The notes: generated from the sequence alone by a model not told the origin. Shown: positions 14,747-23,947, counted from the first letter of the stretch. The stretch: 39,165 bases of DNA from Lentisphaerae bacterium GWF2_38_69 (GCA_001803205.1 MHBE01000009.1:1-39165); one strand, 5' to 3'. Made by a program: numbers and translations.

Positions 14747-16787
14747 AAGAACTAAGATATTCCATATAAAGATATTAGGAAGATTGCTTGAGCTTCTAGG
14801 CGTTCAAATGTATAAACATAGAGATGCGGCTGTTGCTGAACTTGTTGCAAACTCTTGGGATGCCGGAGCAAAGCATGTTTGGATTACTATCCCAACTGGT
14901 ACCGAGTATAACAAAGATATAAGCGAAATCTCTATAGAAGACGATGGCTGTGGGATGAATGAGGCAAGCTTGCAAGATAAATATCTTGTAATTGGGCGGA
15001 ACAGAAGGATTGCAGAAAGTTCTGAAGAGTTTAAAGGCAGACGAGTTATGGGAAGAAAGGGAATTGGCAAACTCGCTGGCTTTGGAATAGCATCGATGAT
15101 GAAAGTTGAAACATGGATAGATAATCAATCCATTGAGATTTCTCTTGATCTGAATCATTTGAAAAACAATCCTACTACAGAAACAAAAGATGATATAGAT
15201 AAAAATTTAGATGGTACTATTCGCGATGAAAAACCTAAAGGTATACATGAAGTCTCCTGTTCAGGTACCCGCATTAGGCTATCTACATTAAAACAACAGA
15301 CCAGTATAGATATTAATGCTTTACATATTTCGTTGGCGAGGAGATTTAGTAGAACAGTTCAAGGACACATGAAGATTTTCATTAATGAAGAACCTTTAAA
15401 ACCACCTAAAATTGACATACATAAAAATTCGCCACCTTTAGATAACGAACTTGAAACTGAAAGACTAGATAATAATGAGGTTAAGTATACATATTCTTAT
15501 TCTAACAGCCCCTTAACAAGAGATAGGAATTTACAAGGATGGACTATTTTAGTTAACGGAAAGACAGCACAAGCCCCACCCTTCTTTTTCAATGTAGATA
15601 TTAATGGGACATCCCAGCATAGTAGTAAATACCTACTTGGCACTATAGAAGCCGATTTCTTGGACAAGGGTTCAACAGATGAGACTGATATTGTTTCTAC
15701 TGATAGACAAGAGATAGATTGGGATAGAGAAGAAGCAAAATCATTATGGGATTGGGGACGAAAGCTTACGCAAAAAATCTTTAACGAAATTGGTGAGCGT
15801 AATGCTGAAGAATCTAAAAACATTGTTGAAGAACATCCAGAGTATAAAGCCAGAATAGATGCGCTAGATAAACCACTTCGAATACAATGCTTAAAATTCA
15901 TTGGCAGTATTGGTAAAATAAAAGTGTATGGGGATGAAATGTCAGCCAAGGAAAAAATTCTTCAGATGGCGGATCAAATTATAAAGGCCTTTGAGTATAG
16001 GCATTTTATCGATGTAATTAATGATATTGAAGAAGCAAGTGAAAACCCAGAAAACCTAGAAATACTTCTTACTCATTTAGAAAAATGGGAAGTGCTAGAA
16101 AGCCGCTCGATACTCGAAATTATAAAAGGGCGGATAAGGGTTGTTGACAAATTTTATGACATGATTATTAATAGAGCTCCAGAGACGGCAAATAGAGACT
16201 TGGGCGCAGATAATTTTCATGATTTAATTGCTGGGTTCCCTTGGCTATTAAATCCTGAATGGCAAGTATATTTAGAAGAGAAGTCAATTTCTACCATACT
16301 TAAAAAACTAGGAGAAAATGACTTTCCTGAATTAATGAAGAATAAGCGAGTAGATTTTCTTGCCTTACAAGGTAGCGGCACAATTGCTGTAATTGAAATA
16401 AAAAGTGTAGATGATGTCTTACCTTTAGAGGAGCTTAGAAAGCTTGAAGATTATAAAAATGCTTTAACTTCTGCCCACAAAGAAAAATTGGTATGTGTTT
16501 TAATATTTGGTGGCAAACATAGTATACCAAAAGAGACATGGCAAAGATACGAAGAATCCGTAGACTTCAAAATCTTGGAGTGGAAAAATGTTTTTTCTGC
16601 CAATAAAAACTATTACTTGCACTATAGAGCTGTTCTTGAAAACCATATTTCAGATCCTAATTTCAGACTGAAAGCAGATGAAATTAAAAACACAAGAAGA
16701 ATGCTAGAGAAAGACTCGGTTTATCGTAATGTGATTGATAGAAAAGAAGGACTAGGTATTCAAGATATAAACATTCCTATATCTTAA
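14739..16787 (+). CDS. GHKL (MutL/MORC-like) ATPase fused to a PD-(D/E)XK nuclease domain
   Basis: A 682-residue protein. The N-terminal GHKL ATPase has the N box AVAELVANSWDAGAKHV (Glu34, Asn38), G1 box EDDGCGM (68-73) and G2 box MGRKGIGKLAGFG (104-116), the glycine-rich ATP lid of Hsp90, MutL and MORC proteins. A middle region (about 250-520) is mainly helical without clear motifs. Near the C-terminus, RVDFLALQGSGTIAVIEIKS gives Asp539 and Glu553-x-Lys555, the D...E-x-K core of a PD-(D/E)XK nuclease, with EEKSIS upstream. Prokaryotic MORC-like ATPases are known from restriction-modification neighbourhoods. The likely role is an ATP-operated clamp or translocating nuclease that attacks unmodified DNA. 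It overlaps the methyltransferase by 8 bases; 91 bases separate it from the next gene. Confidence 0.85.
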   Translation: MTERTKIFHIKILGRLLELLGVQMYKHRDAAVAELVANSWDAGAKHVWITIPTGTEYNKDISEISIEDDGCGMNEASLQDKYLVIGRNRRIAESSEEFKGRRVMGRKGIGKLAGFGIASMMKVETWIDNQSIEISLDLNHLKNNPTTETKDDIDKNLDGTIRDEKPKGIHEVSCSGTRIRLSTLKQQTSIDINALHISLARRFSRTVQGHMKIFINEEPLKPPKIDIHKNSPPLDNELETERLDNNEVKYTYSYSNSPLTRDRNLQGWTILVNGKTAQAPPFFFNVDINGTSQHSSKYLLGTIEADFLDKGSTDETDIVSTDRQEIDWDREEAKSLWDWGRKLTQKIFNEIGERNAEESKNIVEEHPEYKARIDALDKPLRIQCLKFIGSIGKIKVYGDEMSAKEKILQMADQIIKAFEYRHFIDVINDIEEASENPENLEILLTHLEKWEVLESRSILEIIKGRIRVVDKFYDMIINRAPETANRDLGADNFHDLIAGFPWLLNPEWQVYLEEKSISTILKKLGENDFPELMKNKRVDFLALQGSGTIAVIEIKSVDDVLPLEELRKLEDYKNALTSAHKEKLVCVLIFGGKHSIPKETWQRYEESVDFKILEWKNVFSANKNYYLHYRAVLENHISDPNFRLKADEIKNTRRMLEKDSVYRNVIDRKEGLGIQDINIPIS

Positions 16788-16878
16788 TTGTTTATTGATA
16801 TAAGATACTGATTATAAGTTGATAATTGTTTTTTTACATAGCAAGTAAGCCAGATATTTTTAGTCTGCTGATATTACA

Positions 16879-18666
16879 ATGGATATTGCAATCCTGATAG
16901 ATGAAATTTCAAAGATGAAAGCAAGAAATGCTTTCAAAAGCTATATTGAGTATATTCAATTTCCATATTTCAGAAATCTAGAGAAGAATACGCGAATTAC
17001 TTTTGGTTTTCCTTTGACTGTTTTTGTAGGTCAAAACGGTTCTGGCAAAAGTTCTACACTTCATGCTCTTTATGGAGCACCTAAGAAAAACACTCCTTAT
17101 GATTTTTGGTTTTCTACCGCTATTGATCCTATTATAGAAGTTTCAAGTGGTGGTGATCGACATTGCTTTTTCTATGTCTATAAAAACCACATGGGCAATG
17201 AGCTTGAAGTCCTTAAATTGCGTATATTCAAACGGAATAATCCTGATTACTGGGAAACCAGTAGGCCGGTGTTAGCCTATGGAATGAAGAAACTACCTGG
17301 AGGGAAACGAAACGAACCTATTGAAAAAGATGTCGTATATATAGATTTTAGATCAGAACTTAGTGCTTTTGATAAATATTTTTACTTTAAAGATCCAAGA
17401 AGGACTAAAACAGTTAAGACCAAACAGGACTACCTAAGAAAGTATTCTGTGTATTTGAAGAAAATAATTGATGGAAAAGGATCAATTTTAACAAGATACA
17501 ATAAGGAACAAAACGAAACGCTTAAAATATTTACTCCCATCGAGCTTTATCATATTTCAACTATTTTAGGTAAGAAGTATAAATCTGGAAAAATTGTAAG
17601 ACACAAATTGTTCGAAGAATGGGGATACTCTGTTATTTTTGAGACAGCAGTCTGTTCTTATTCTGAGGCTTTTGCAGGTAGTGGTGAGATAGCTGTTGTA
17701 AGGTTGGTTTTAGAGGTTTTAGATGCAAAGCAATATTCTCTTGTTTTGTTAGATGAACCTGAGGTGTCTTTGCATCCAGGAGCACAAAAACGACTAACAT
17801 ATTTTCTTCTGGATCAGACAAGAAAGAAACAACTGCAAGTAGTTGTTTCTACTCATTCTCCCAGCATCATAGAAATATTACCGCCTAAAGCCATCAAAGT
17901 TTTCTCTCAGCTTCCTTCAGGAAAATTTAATGTCACTAATGAGGTAACACCTGATGAGGCATTCTATCATTTAGAACAAACCAGCTCCGCAAATAAAACC
18001 TTAATAGTAGAAGATTTGCTATCAAAAGAAATCGTCAATGGGGTATTAAAAGAGATGGGCAACGCTACTGCGTCACTATTTCAAGTTAACTATTATACTG
18101 GAGGCGCTTCAGTTATTAAAAATAATTTTATCAATGTATATAGCCACTCCAATGAGTTAAATAAGTTTGTCATTTTTGATGGTGACCAAAAATTAGTTCC
18201 ACAACATTTCAATCCTGATTCAATAATCGGATTAGATCAAACGATTGAAAGATATAAAAGTGAAATAAAGAAACAAACAGGAAGCGATATTACTTTTTAT
18301 CCTGACGGTAGCAAAAATGGAGGAGCAAGAGAGGATCAGCTTAAAAAACTACAGGAAAATTACTTAAGATTCTATTTGCGTAATGTTTTTTATTTGCCGT
18401 TAAAGTCACCGGAAGAAATAATCTGGAATCAAGAGTTGGTCGAACAGTTTTTGAAAGCAATAAAGAAAGCGGATAGCATAGAAAAAATTAATGAGACCGA
18501 AGGTTGTAAAGATAGATTTCTGCTTATTACAGAGGCTATGACAGGCGATAGTAAAAATATTGTTTCAATTGAAAAAATGTTTTTAGAAAATTGGTTAAAG
18601 GAAAAACCTGTAACATATGAGCAAGTAATAGCAATTATTACATCTATCCGAGATTTAAATGACTGA
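16879..18666 (+). CDS. OLD-like ABC-type ATPase with C-terminal TOPRIM domain
   Basis: A 595-residue protein. An ABC/SMC-type ATPase is split around a long insertion: Walker A FVGQNGSGKSS (residues 49-59), a signature-like FAGSGEIAVVRLVLEVL (265-281), Walker B YSLVLLDEPEVSLHPG (286-301) and the switch VSTHSPSII (323-331). The C-terminal part carries TOPRIM features: Glu378 in TLIVEDLLSKEIV and the acidic pair in FVIFDGDQK (Asp434, Asp436). This architecture is that of OLD-family nucleases, which include the GajA subunit of Gabija and the P2 Old protein. No UvrD-type helicase is present, so it is not Gabija. Its end overlaps the vsr gene by 8 bases, so the two are probably co-translated. Confidence 0.82.
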   Translation: MDIAILIDEISKMKARNAFKSYIEYIQFPYFRNLEKNTRITFGFPLTVFVGQNGSGKSSTLHALYGAPKKNTPYDFWFSTAIDPIIEVSSGGDRHCFFYVYKNHMGNELEVLKLRIFKRNNPDYWETSRPVLAYGMKKLPGGKRNEPIEKDVVYIDFRSELSAFDKYFYFKDPRRTKTVKTKQDYLRKYSVYLKKIIDGKGSILTRYNKEQNETLKIFTPIELYHISTILGKKYKSGKIVRHKLFEEWGYSVIFETAVCSYSEAFAGSGEIAVVRLVLEVLDAKQYSLVLLDEPEVSLHPGAQKRLTYFLLDQTRKKQLQVVVSTHSPSIIEILPPKAIKVFSQLPSGKFNVTNEVTPDEAFYHLEQTSSANKTLIVEDLLSKEIVNGVLKEMGNATASLFQVNYYTGGASVIKNNFINVYSHSNELNKFVIFDGDQKLVPQHFNPDSIIGLDQTIERYKSEIKKQTGSDITFYPDGSKNGGAREDQLKKLQENYLRFYLRNVFYLPLKSPEEIIWNQELVEQFLKAIKKADSIEKINETEGCKDRFLLITEAMTGDSKNIVSIEKMFLENWLKEKPVTYEQVIAIITSIRDLND

Positions 18667-19096
18667 TGTTTTTACAAAGAAGAAGCGTAGTCAACTGATG
18701 GCTTTGATTTCCGGAAAAGAAACAAAACCCGAAATATCGGTCAGAAGTTTTTTATTCAGACAAGGTTTCCGTTTCCGTAAGAATGTAAAAACGCTTCACG
18801 GTAAACCTGATATTGTATTACCAAAATATAAAACTGTAATCTTTGTTCACGGATGTTTCTGGCATGGACACGAGAGTTGTTCAAAGGGAACTCGACCAAC
18901 CTCTAATGTTGAATTTTGGAAAACAAAAATTCAAAGGAATATTGACAGGGACTCCAAAGTCAAAAACGAACTTAATGCTTTAGGTTGGCATGTTATAACC
19001 ATATGGGAGTGCGAAATAAAGAATAAAGGTTCCTTTTCTGCTATGATGAACAAACTGATTAGTCTTTTAAAATCATTAAATAGAACAAAGAAATAG
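18659..19096 (+). CDS. vsr: Vsr (very short patch repair) endonuclease
   Basis: A 145-residue Vsr-family nickase. Seen are the start FTKKKRSQLMALISGKETKP, the catalytic Asp51 in LHGKPDIVLPKYK, the FVHGCFWHGHESC block with His64 and His69 and zinc ligands, and the closing GWHVITIWECE. The numbering of Asp51, His64 and His69 agrees with E. coli Vsr as I recall it. Vsr nicks next to T:G mismatches made when 5-methylcytosine deaminates, so its presence with a C5-methyltransferase is expected. It is the last gene of the operon, overlapping the OLD-like gene by 8 bases (AAATGACTGA). Confidence 0.94.
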   Translation: MTDVFTKKKRSQLMALISGKETKPEISVRSFLFRQGFRFRKNVKTLHGKPDIVLPKYKTVIFVHGCFWHGHESCSKGTRPTSNVEFWKTKIQRNIDRDSKVKNELNALGWHVITIWECEIKNKGSFSAMMNKLISLLKSLNRTKK

Positions 19097-19184
19097 AATT
19101 GTTGATTTTAAACACATAAAGAGCTAATTTCCAATCCTAAGTAGCGTAATATTTTTCTCGAAACATTAATGAATATTTACATAT

Positions 19185-19934
19185 ATGAAAACTAAAGGAC
19201 AAATGACTTTCTGGGAGCATATTGAAGAGCTGCGCTGGACAATTTTCAAGATTATTGGGACTCTTGTCGTAACGACTATTCTTGGCCTCTTCTTATCTGA
19301 CATGATACTTAAGTTATTTCTTCTTCCGATAGAGATTATTAAGGAAAGGTATCCTGAATTCATAGTGCAGCAAATCCTGACAAACCCCTTTGACGGAGTG
19401 ATAATAAAACTCAAAGCAGCGTTAATGGGCGGGATTATATTAGCATATCTGCCTGTATTTTATTTCGTGTGGCAGTATGTGAAACCTGCTTTGAAGAATA
19501 ACGAAAAGAAAGTCTTCTTCTGGGCAGGCATTGTCGGGACTCTGTTTTTTATTACAGGAATCATATGCGGATATCTGGTAATAACGCCTATGCTTTTTGC
19601 TCTCCTTAAATTCGGAATATCTTCAGCAGAAAATCTTTGGGCTGTAAGAGAATTTGTGAGTTTTGTGTTTTATTGGCTGCTTGGAGCGGGTATAATTTTC
19701 GAGCTGCCTCTTTTGATGTTCGTATTATGCAGTTTAGGAATCATCAAAATAATAACGCTGAAAAAACTCAGAGCCTATTTTTATGTAGGAGCTTTTATTT
19801 TTGCGGCGGTCGCCACCCCTTCAACAGACCCTTTTTCAATGCTTCTTGTGGCTATTCCTTTATTAGTTCTTTATGAAATAAGCATTTTTGTCATATCAAT
19901 TTTGGATAAAAAATCGAATAGAGTTGATGATTGA
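19185..19934 (+). CDS. tatC: Sec-independent protein translocase TatC
   Basis: A 249-residue polytopic membrane protein, the signal-peptide receptor of the Tat pathway, which exports folded proteins. Diagnostic motifs are MTFWEHIEELRWTIFKI at the N-terminus, the first periplasmic loop with NPFDGVIIKLKAALMGG, and FAAVATPSTDPFSM in the last third. About six membrane segments are visible. Its stop is 63 bases before tatA. Together with tatA and the RR-signal DUF362 protein it forms a compact export module. Confidence 0.95.
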   Translation: MKTKGQMTFWEHIEELRWTIFKIIGTLVVTTILGLFLSDMILKLFLLPIEIIKERYPEFIVQQILTNPFDGVIIKLKAALMGGIILAYLPVFYFVWQYVKPALKNNEKKVFFWAGIVGTLFFITGIICGYLVITPMLFALLKFGISSAENLWAVREFVSFVFYWLLGAGIIFELPLLMFVLCSLGIIKIITLKKLRAYFYVGAFIFAAVATPSTDPFSMLLVAIPLLVLYEISIFVISILDKKSNRVDD

Positions 19935-19997
19935 GCCCTTTTGGAAAATGGTTTTAAAGATATAATCTCTGGAAAATAAAAAAGGAGTGAATAGAAA

Positions 19998-20195
19998 ATG
20001 ATAGGCGCATGGGAAATTGTTCTGATTTTTTTGGTTATCCTTTTAATATTCGGAGGAAAGAAAATTCCTGAAATAGCACGCGGTTTAGGCAAGGGATTGC
20101 GTGAATTTAAAAAGGCAAAGGACGAAATTACTGATGATATAGTCAAGATAGAAAAGACAGATTCAAAAGTAAAAGATGATAAAGAACAGGACTGA
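19998..20195 (+). CDS. tatA: Sec-independent protein translocase TatA
   Basis: A 65-residue pore subunit of the Tat translocase. It has one N-terminal membrane helix ([14 protein letters not shown]), the hinge [20 protein letters not shown] and an amphipathic helix, then a charged tail ([13 protein letters not shown]). AAAGGAG precedes the ATG. No separate tatB is nearby, so a TatA-TatC minimal system is likely. The next gene starts 6 bases after its stop. Confidence 0.93.
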   Translation: MIGAWEIVLIFLVILLIFGGKKIPEIARGLGKGLREFKKAKDEITDDIVKIEKTDSKVKDDKEQD

Positions 20196-20201
20196 TTGAT
20201 T

Positions 20202-21113
20202 ATGGACAGAAGGGAGTTTTTGAAAAAATGCGCTATGGCAACAGTTGCGGCCGGTGTAACTCGTTTCTTTGGCAATTCCGCTCTGGCTGCCGATGATAGT
20301 ACGGCTATTGATGTAGTGGCTGTTAGGAACGGGACACCTGATGCTATGTTTGACGCCGGGATAGAGGCTCTCGGAGGTATTAAGAATTTTGTCAAGAAGG
20401 ATCAGACCGTTGTATTGAAGCCAAATATGAGCTTTGCGAGCATACCGGAGAAAGCGGCAACAACAAACCCTATACTTGTTAAGCGCGTAATAGAGCAATG
20501 TTATAAAGCCGGAGCCAAAAAAGTTTATGTGATAGATCATTTGCTGATTGTCAACGATAATGAATTGAACGAAATTGCAAAAACAGCTAAAGAAGCTGGA
20601 GCGGAAGTTCGTTCTGCAGATGGTAGTCAGTGCTATAAGGAAGTTAGAATTCCAGGTGGGAAGAACCTGATTTCAGCACAGGTTCATGAACTTGTTATTA
20701 ATTCTGATGTCTTTATTAATATGCCGATATTGAAGCATCACGGCGGAGCCAAAATGACCTGTGCCCTTAAGAGCCTCATAGGAACAACATGGGACATGAA
20801 AGAGTTTCATACAAACGGGCTAGACCAATGCATAGCTGATATTTCACTTTTCAGAAGACCAACTATCAATATTGTCGATGCTTACTATGTCTTGACCGAA
20901 GGCGGTCCGAGAGGAAGATCAAACTCAAAGGTTATAAACCCTAAAATGCAGTTTATTTCTACAGATATCGTAGCTGTAGATGCTGTTTCTCTCAAACAGG
21001 CAAGGCAATGGGGTATTGTAGTCGGAGAAGTACCTTATATAAAAATGGCTTACGATCATCATCTCGGCAAAATGGATATCAGTAAGATGAACATTAAGAA
21101 AATAACTGTATAG
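20202..21113 (+). CDS. DUF362-family protein with Tat signal
   Basis: A 303-residue protein beginning MDRREFLKKCAMATVAAGVT, a textbook twin-arginine signal (R-R-E-F-L-K), with a probable cleavage near GNSALAADD. The mature part is DUF362: VVLKPNMSFASIPEKAATTN, KKVYVIDHLL, then PILKHHGGAKMTCALKSLIG, which matches the family core. DUF362 proteins often occur with ferredoxin domains; their reaction is not well defined. I chose the ATG at 20202, 6 bases after tatA; two upstream codons in the same frame lack support. It is encoded between the Tat genes and a membrane polyferredoxin, so it is probably a periplasmic partner of the latter. Confidence 0.88.
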   Translation: MDRREFLKKCAMATVAAGVTRFFGNSALAADDSTAIDVVAVRNGTPDAMFDAGIEALGGIKNFVKKDQTVVLKPNMSFASIPEKAATTNPILVKRVIEQCYKAGAKKVYVIDHLLIVNDNELNEIAKTAKEAGAEVRSADGSQCYKEVRIPGGKNLISAQVHELVINSDVFINMPILKHHGGAKMTCALKSLIGTTWDMKEFHTNGLDQCIADISLFRRPTINIVDAYYVLTEGGPRGRSNSKVINPKMQFISTDIVAVDAVSLKQARQWGIVVGEVPYIKMAYDHHLGKMDISKMNIKKITV

Positions 21114-21142
21114 CTCTTCTTTTTTAATATCTAAACAATCCA

Positions 21143-22582
21143 ATGTTATATAGAATATTCAGAATACTTGTTTCGGGTCTGATTCTCCTTGCCTTTCTGT
21201 CAGGTTTTTTCATCCATTTTGATCTGTTTGAAAGTCTCAGCTCATATATTGCGTCGTGGCAGTTCTTTCCCGCGATAATCTCTTCTTTAAAATCGGGTTT
21301 CTTTGCCATATCCCAGATTGTTGTTTTAGTCATAACTGTTTTATTCGGGAGGATTTACTGTTCCTTAATTTGCCCTCTGGGAACAGTTCAGGACTTTTTT
21401 GGAATATTTTCTAAAAGGAAAAGAAAATTTTATTCGCCTTCTTTATTGGTTCGCTACACAATTCCCTTGATTGCGATATTGTTTTTCGTTTTAGCCATAT
21501 CTGCCTTGATTGGGATAACAGAACCTTACAGCATCGTTTCACGATCAATGTCATATGCTGACAGTTTAATAAGGCATGAATTCAAAGGAGAGGTTCTTTA
21601 TACTGGAATAATCGCTTTGATAATCCTATGCGCGATAATAATTCTTTCTCTTCTCAGAGGCCGATATTATTGTAACTCTTTTTGTCCTACAGGGGCTATT
21701 CTATCATTGTTTTCCTGGTTTCCGCTCTTTGCTGTCAGGATGAATAAAGATAAATGTGTCTCGTGCGGGAAATGCTTACAATCGTGTAAAGCCGAGTGCA
21801 TTGATGTCAAAGATAAAAGGATTGACAGTTCCAGATGTGTAGCGTGTTTTAACTGCATGGACAAGTGTAATTTTAATGCAATAAGTTACAGCATATTTAA
21901 GAAATCCAAATCTTCTGAGGAGAATCCCAAAGGAAGGCAGACAAATCGAAGGAGTGTTATAAGTTTAATTGTATTGGGAATATTGACATACCCTTTTTCA
22001 AGGCTTTTACACTCAAAAACCAGTGCTTTGCCAATTGTCCCCCCGGGAAGTGACAGCATTAAACACTTCACAGAAAACTGTACAGCATGCCATTTATGTG
22101 TATCTCAGTGCCCTACGAAAGTGCTGAAGCCTTCGTTGTTTGAATATGGAATAGCAGGTCTCATGCAACCCAGACTTGATTATAATTCCGGCTACTGCGA
22201 CTACAACTGCAATATCTGTAATAAAATATGCCCTACTAAGGCCATAAAACCTCTTTCTCTGAGCGACAAACAGAACATAAGTATCGGACTTGCCTCGATT
22301 GATGAGAGTATATGTATTCCATATGCGAAAGGAACCGCATGTGCTGCATGTGACGAGATGTGTCCTACAGGAGCTACACATATGATTAAATACAAGAATG
22401 GCCTTCCCGCTCCGAAAGTAGATAACGATATTTGTATTGGTTGTGGAGCCTGCGAAAATGCCTGTCCTGTAGCTCCTAAAAAGGCTATCATAGTAACCTC
22501 AAGAGCGTATCACACTAAAATAGATCCACTAAAATCTACCAAGAGCAATTCAAAAGATAATATTAATGACTTTGCCTTCTGA
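21143..22582 (+). CDS. Membrane-bound polyferredoxin (NapH-like)
   Basis: A 479-residue protein. The N-terminal half has about four membrane segments with the NapH-type motifs YCSLICPLGTVQDFFG and YYCNSFCPTGAILSLF. The C-terminal half contains repeated cysteine clusters: CVSCGKCLQSCKAECID, CVACFNCMDKCN, CTACHLCVSQCPTKV, YNCNICNKICPTKA, ACAACDEMCPTGA and CIGCGACENACPV. Several 4Fe-4S clusters are therefore likely. A membrane electron-transfer role is implied by the family, passing electrons from quinol or cytoplasm to a partner such as the DUF362 protein encoded 29 bases upstream. The partner assignment is inference from context. Confidence 0.88.
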   Translation: MLYRIFRILVSGLILLAFLSGFFIHFDLFESLSSYIASWQFFPAIISSLKSGFFAISQIVVLVITVLFGRIYCSLICPLGTVQDFFGIFSKRKRKFYSPSLLVRYTIPLIAILFFVLAISALIGITEPYSIVSRSMSYADSLIRHEFKGEVLYTGIIALIILCAIIILSLLRGRYYCNSFCPTGAILSLFSWFPLFAVRMNKDKCVSCGKCLQSCKAECIDVKDKRIDSSRCVACFNCMDKCNFNAISYSIFKKSKSSEENPKGRQTNRRSVISLIVLGILTYPFSRLLHSKTSALPIVPPGSDSIKHFTENCTACHLCVSQCPTKVLKPSLFEYGIAGLMQPRLDYNSGYCDYNCNICNKICPTKAIKPLSLSDKQNISIGLASIDESICIPYAKGTACAACDEMCPTGATHMIKYKNGLPAPKVDNDICIGCGACENACPVAPKKAIIVTSRAYHTKIDPLKSTKSNSKDNINDFAF

Positions 22583-22699
22583 TTTATCAATGTGATGAAT
22601 TGACATTAGCCGATTGTTATATTTTTTGAAGAGTATCTTGTATAAGCTAGAAATAGAGTTTTATGATTTGATGTTGACGGAAAGATGAAAGGGGGGTAG

Positions 22700-23947
22700 A
22701 TGAGTTCAGATTTCAGGATTTTGTTTTTCACTAGGATTATCAGGCTTTTTGCGTACGGATTTCTTTCCGTCGCACTGGCTCTATATCTCTCGGCTATAGG
22801 TATGACTAATTTTGAAATAGGGCTTTTGCTTTCCCTGACATTGCTTGGGGATGTTTTTGTTTCAATGTGGATAACTATAGTAGCAGACCGTGTAGGAAGG
22901 AAGCGCATGCTTATTCTTGGTTCTCTGCTTATGGCTGGAGCCGGTGTAGTATTTATATTTTCAGTAAATCCCATAATTCTTACTTTGGCTGCGATAATCG
23001 GGATTATCAGCCCAAGCGGGAATGAAATCGGACCATTCCTTTCAATTGAACAGGCTTCTCTTGCTCAAATTGTTCCAAATGAAAAGAGAACCTGGATATT
23101 CAGTTGGTACAACCTTGCAGGCTCCTTTGCAACGGCTGCAGGGGCGTTATGCAGCGGCTGGATCGTTTTTGTCCTCAAGGAGATTGGAATCGGAGAAATA
23201 AGTTCTTATCGAGCTGTCCTTTTTACCTATGCAATAGCAGGAATAGTCCTTATGTTTCTTTTTGTTAAACTCTCGCCAAATACTGAGACTCCAAAAAGAG
23301 AACGGATCAAGACTGATTCGGAAGCATTGCAATTGAGATTCGGACTACATCGTTCAAAAAAAATCGTAATGAAACTCAGTGCGCTTTTTACGCTTGACTC
23401 TTTTGCCGGAGGATTCGTTATCCAGAGCTTAATGGTGTATTGGTTTAACATCCGTTTCGGGGCTGATATTACTATATTGGGGAGTGTTTTCTTCGCGGCG
23501 AATTTGCTGGCTGGAGTCTCAGCGCTCATGGCAGCCAGGATTGCTAAATGGATCGGTCTTGTCAATACAATGGTATTTACCCATATACCATCAAATATTC
23601 TGCTCATACTTATACCATTGATGCCTAATTTTACTCTGGCTGTCATTTTGCTCCTCCTGAGATTCAGTATATCTCAGATGGATGTGCCGGCACGACAGTC
23701 TTATACTATGGCTGTCGTCGATTCTGATGAAAGGACAGCTGCTTCAGGAATAACTAACACTATCAGGTCTATTGGAGCTTCCTTGTCGCCGGTTCTGGTC
23801 GGATTGTTCCTAAGCAATCCTGCTTTGCTTTGTTTACCTTTCTTTTTTGCCGGAGGATTGAAAATCGTTTATGATTTAGCGTTTTTCAGAGTTTTCAGGC
23901 ACATCAGGCCGCCGGAAGAGGAGAACAGGAATAAAAGGAATCTTTAA
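22700..23947 (+). CDS. MFS transporter
   Basis: A 415-residue major-facilitator protein with about 12 hydrophobic segments. The loop between segments 2 and 3 reads VADRVGRKRMLILGSLLMAG, matching the MFS signature D-R-x-G-R-K. A central basic loop (ETPKRERIKTDSEALQLRFG) separates the two six-helix halves. DVPARQSYTMAVVDSDERT in the second half resembles the loop of drug-efflux-type members. The substrate cannot be told. GAAAGGGGGG lies just before the ATG. It follows the polyferredoxin gene by 117 bases and may be a separate unit. Confidence 0.85.
   Translation: MSSDFRILFFTRIIRLFAYGFLSVALALYLSAIGMTNFEIGLLLSLTLLGDVFVSMWITIVADRVGRKRMLILGSLLMAGAGVVFIFSVNPIILTLAAIIGIISPSGNEIGPFLSIEQASLAQIVPNEKRTWIFSWYNLAGSFATAAGALCSGWIVFVLKEIGIGEISSYRAVLFTYAIAGIVLMFLFVKLSPNTETPKRERIKTDSEALQLRFGLHRSKKIVMKLSALFTLDSFAGGFVIQSLMVYWFNIRFGADITILGSVFFAANLLAGVSALMAARIAKWIGLVNTMVFTHIPSNILLILIPLMPNFTLAVILLLLRFSISQMDVPARQSYTMAVVDSDERTAASGITNTIRSIGASLSPVLVGLFLSNPALLCLPFFFAGGLKIVYDLAFFRVFRHIRPPEEENRNKRNL

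Noticed and set aside
16879-19096. Gabija system
   Set aside because: The OLD-like protein resembles GajA in architecture, but there is no UvrD-like GajB helicase, and the partner genes are different.
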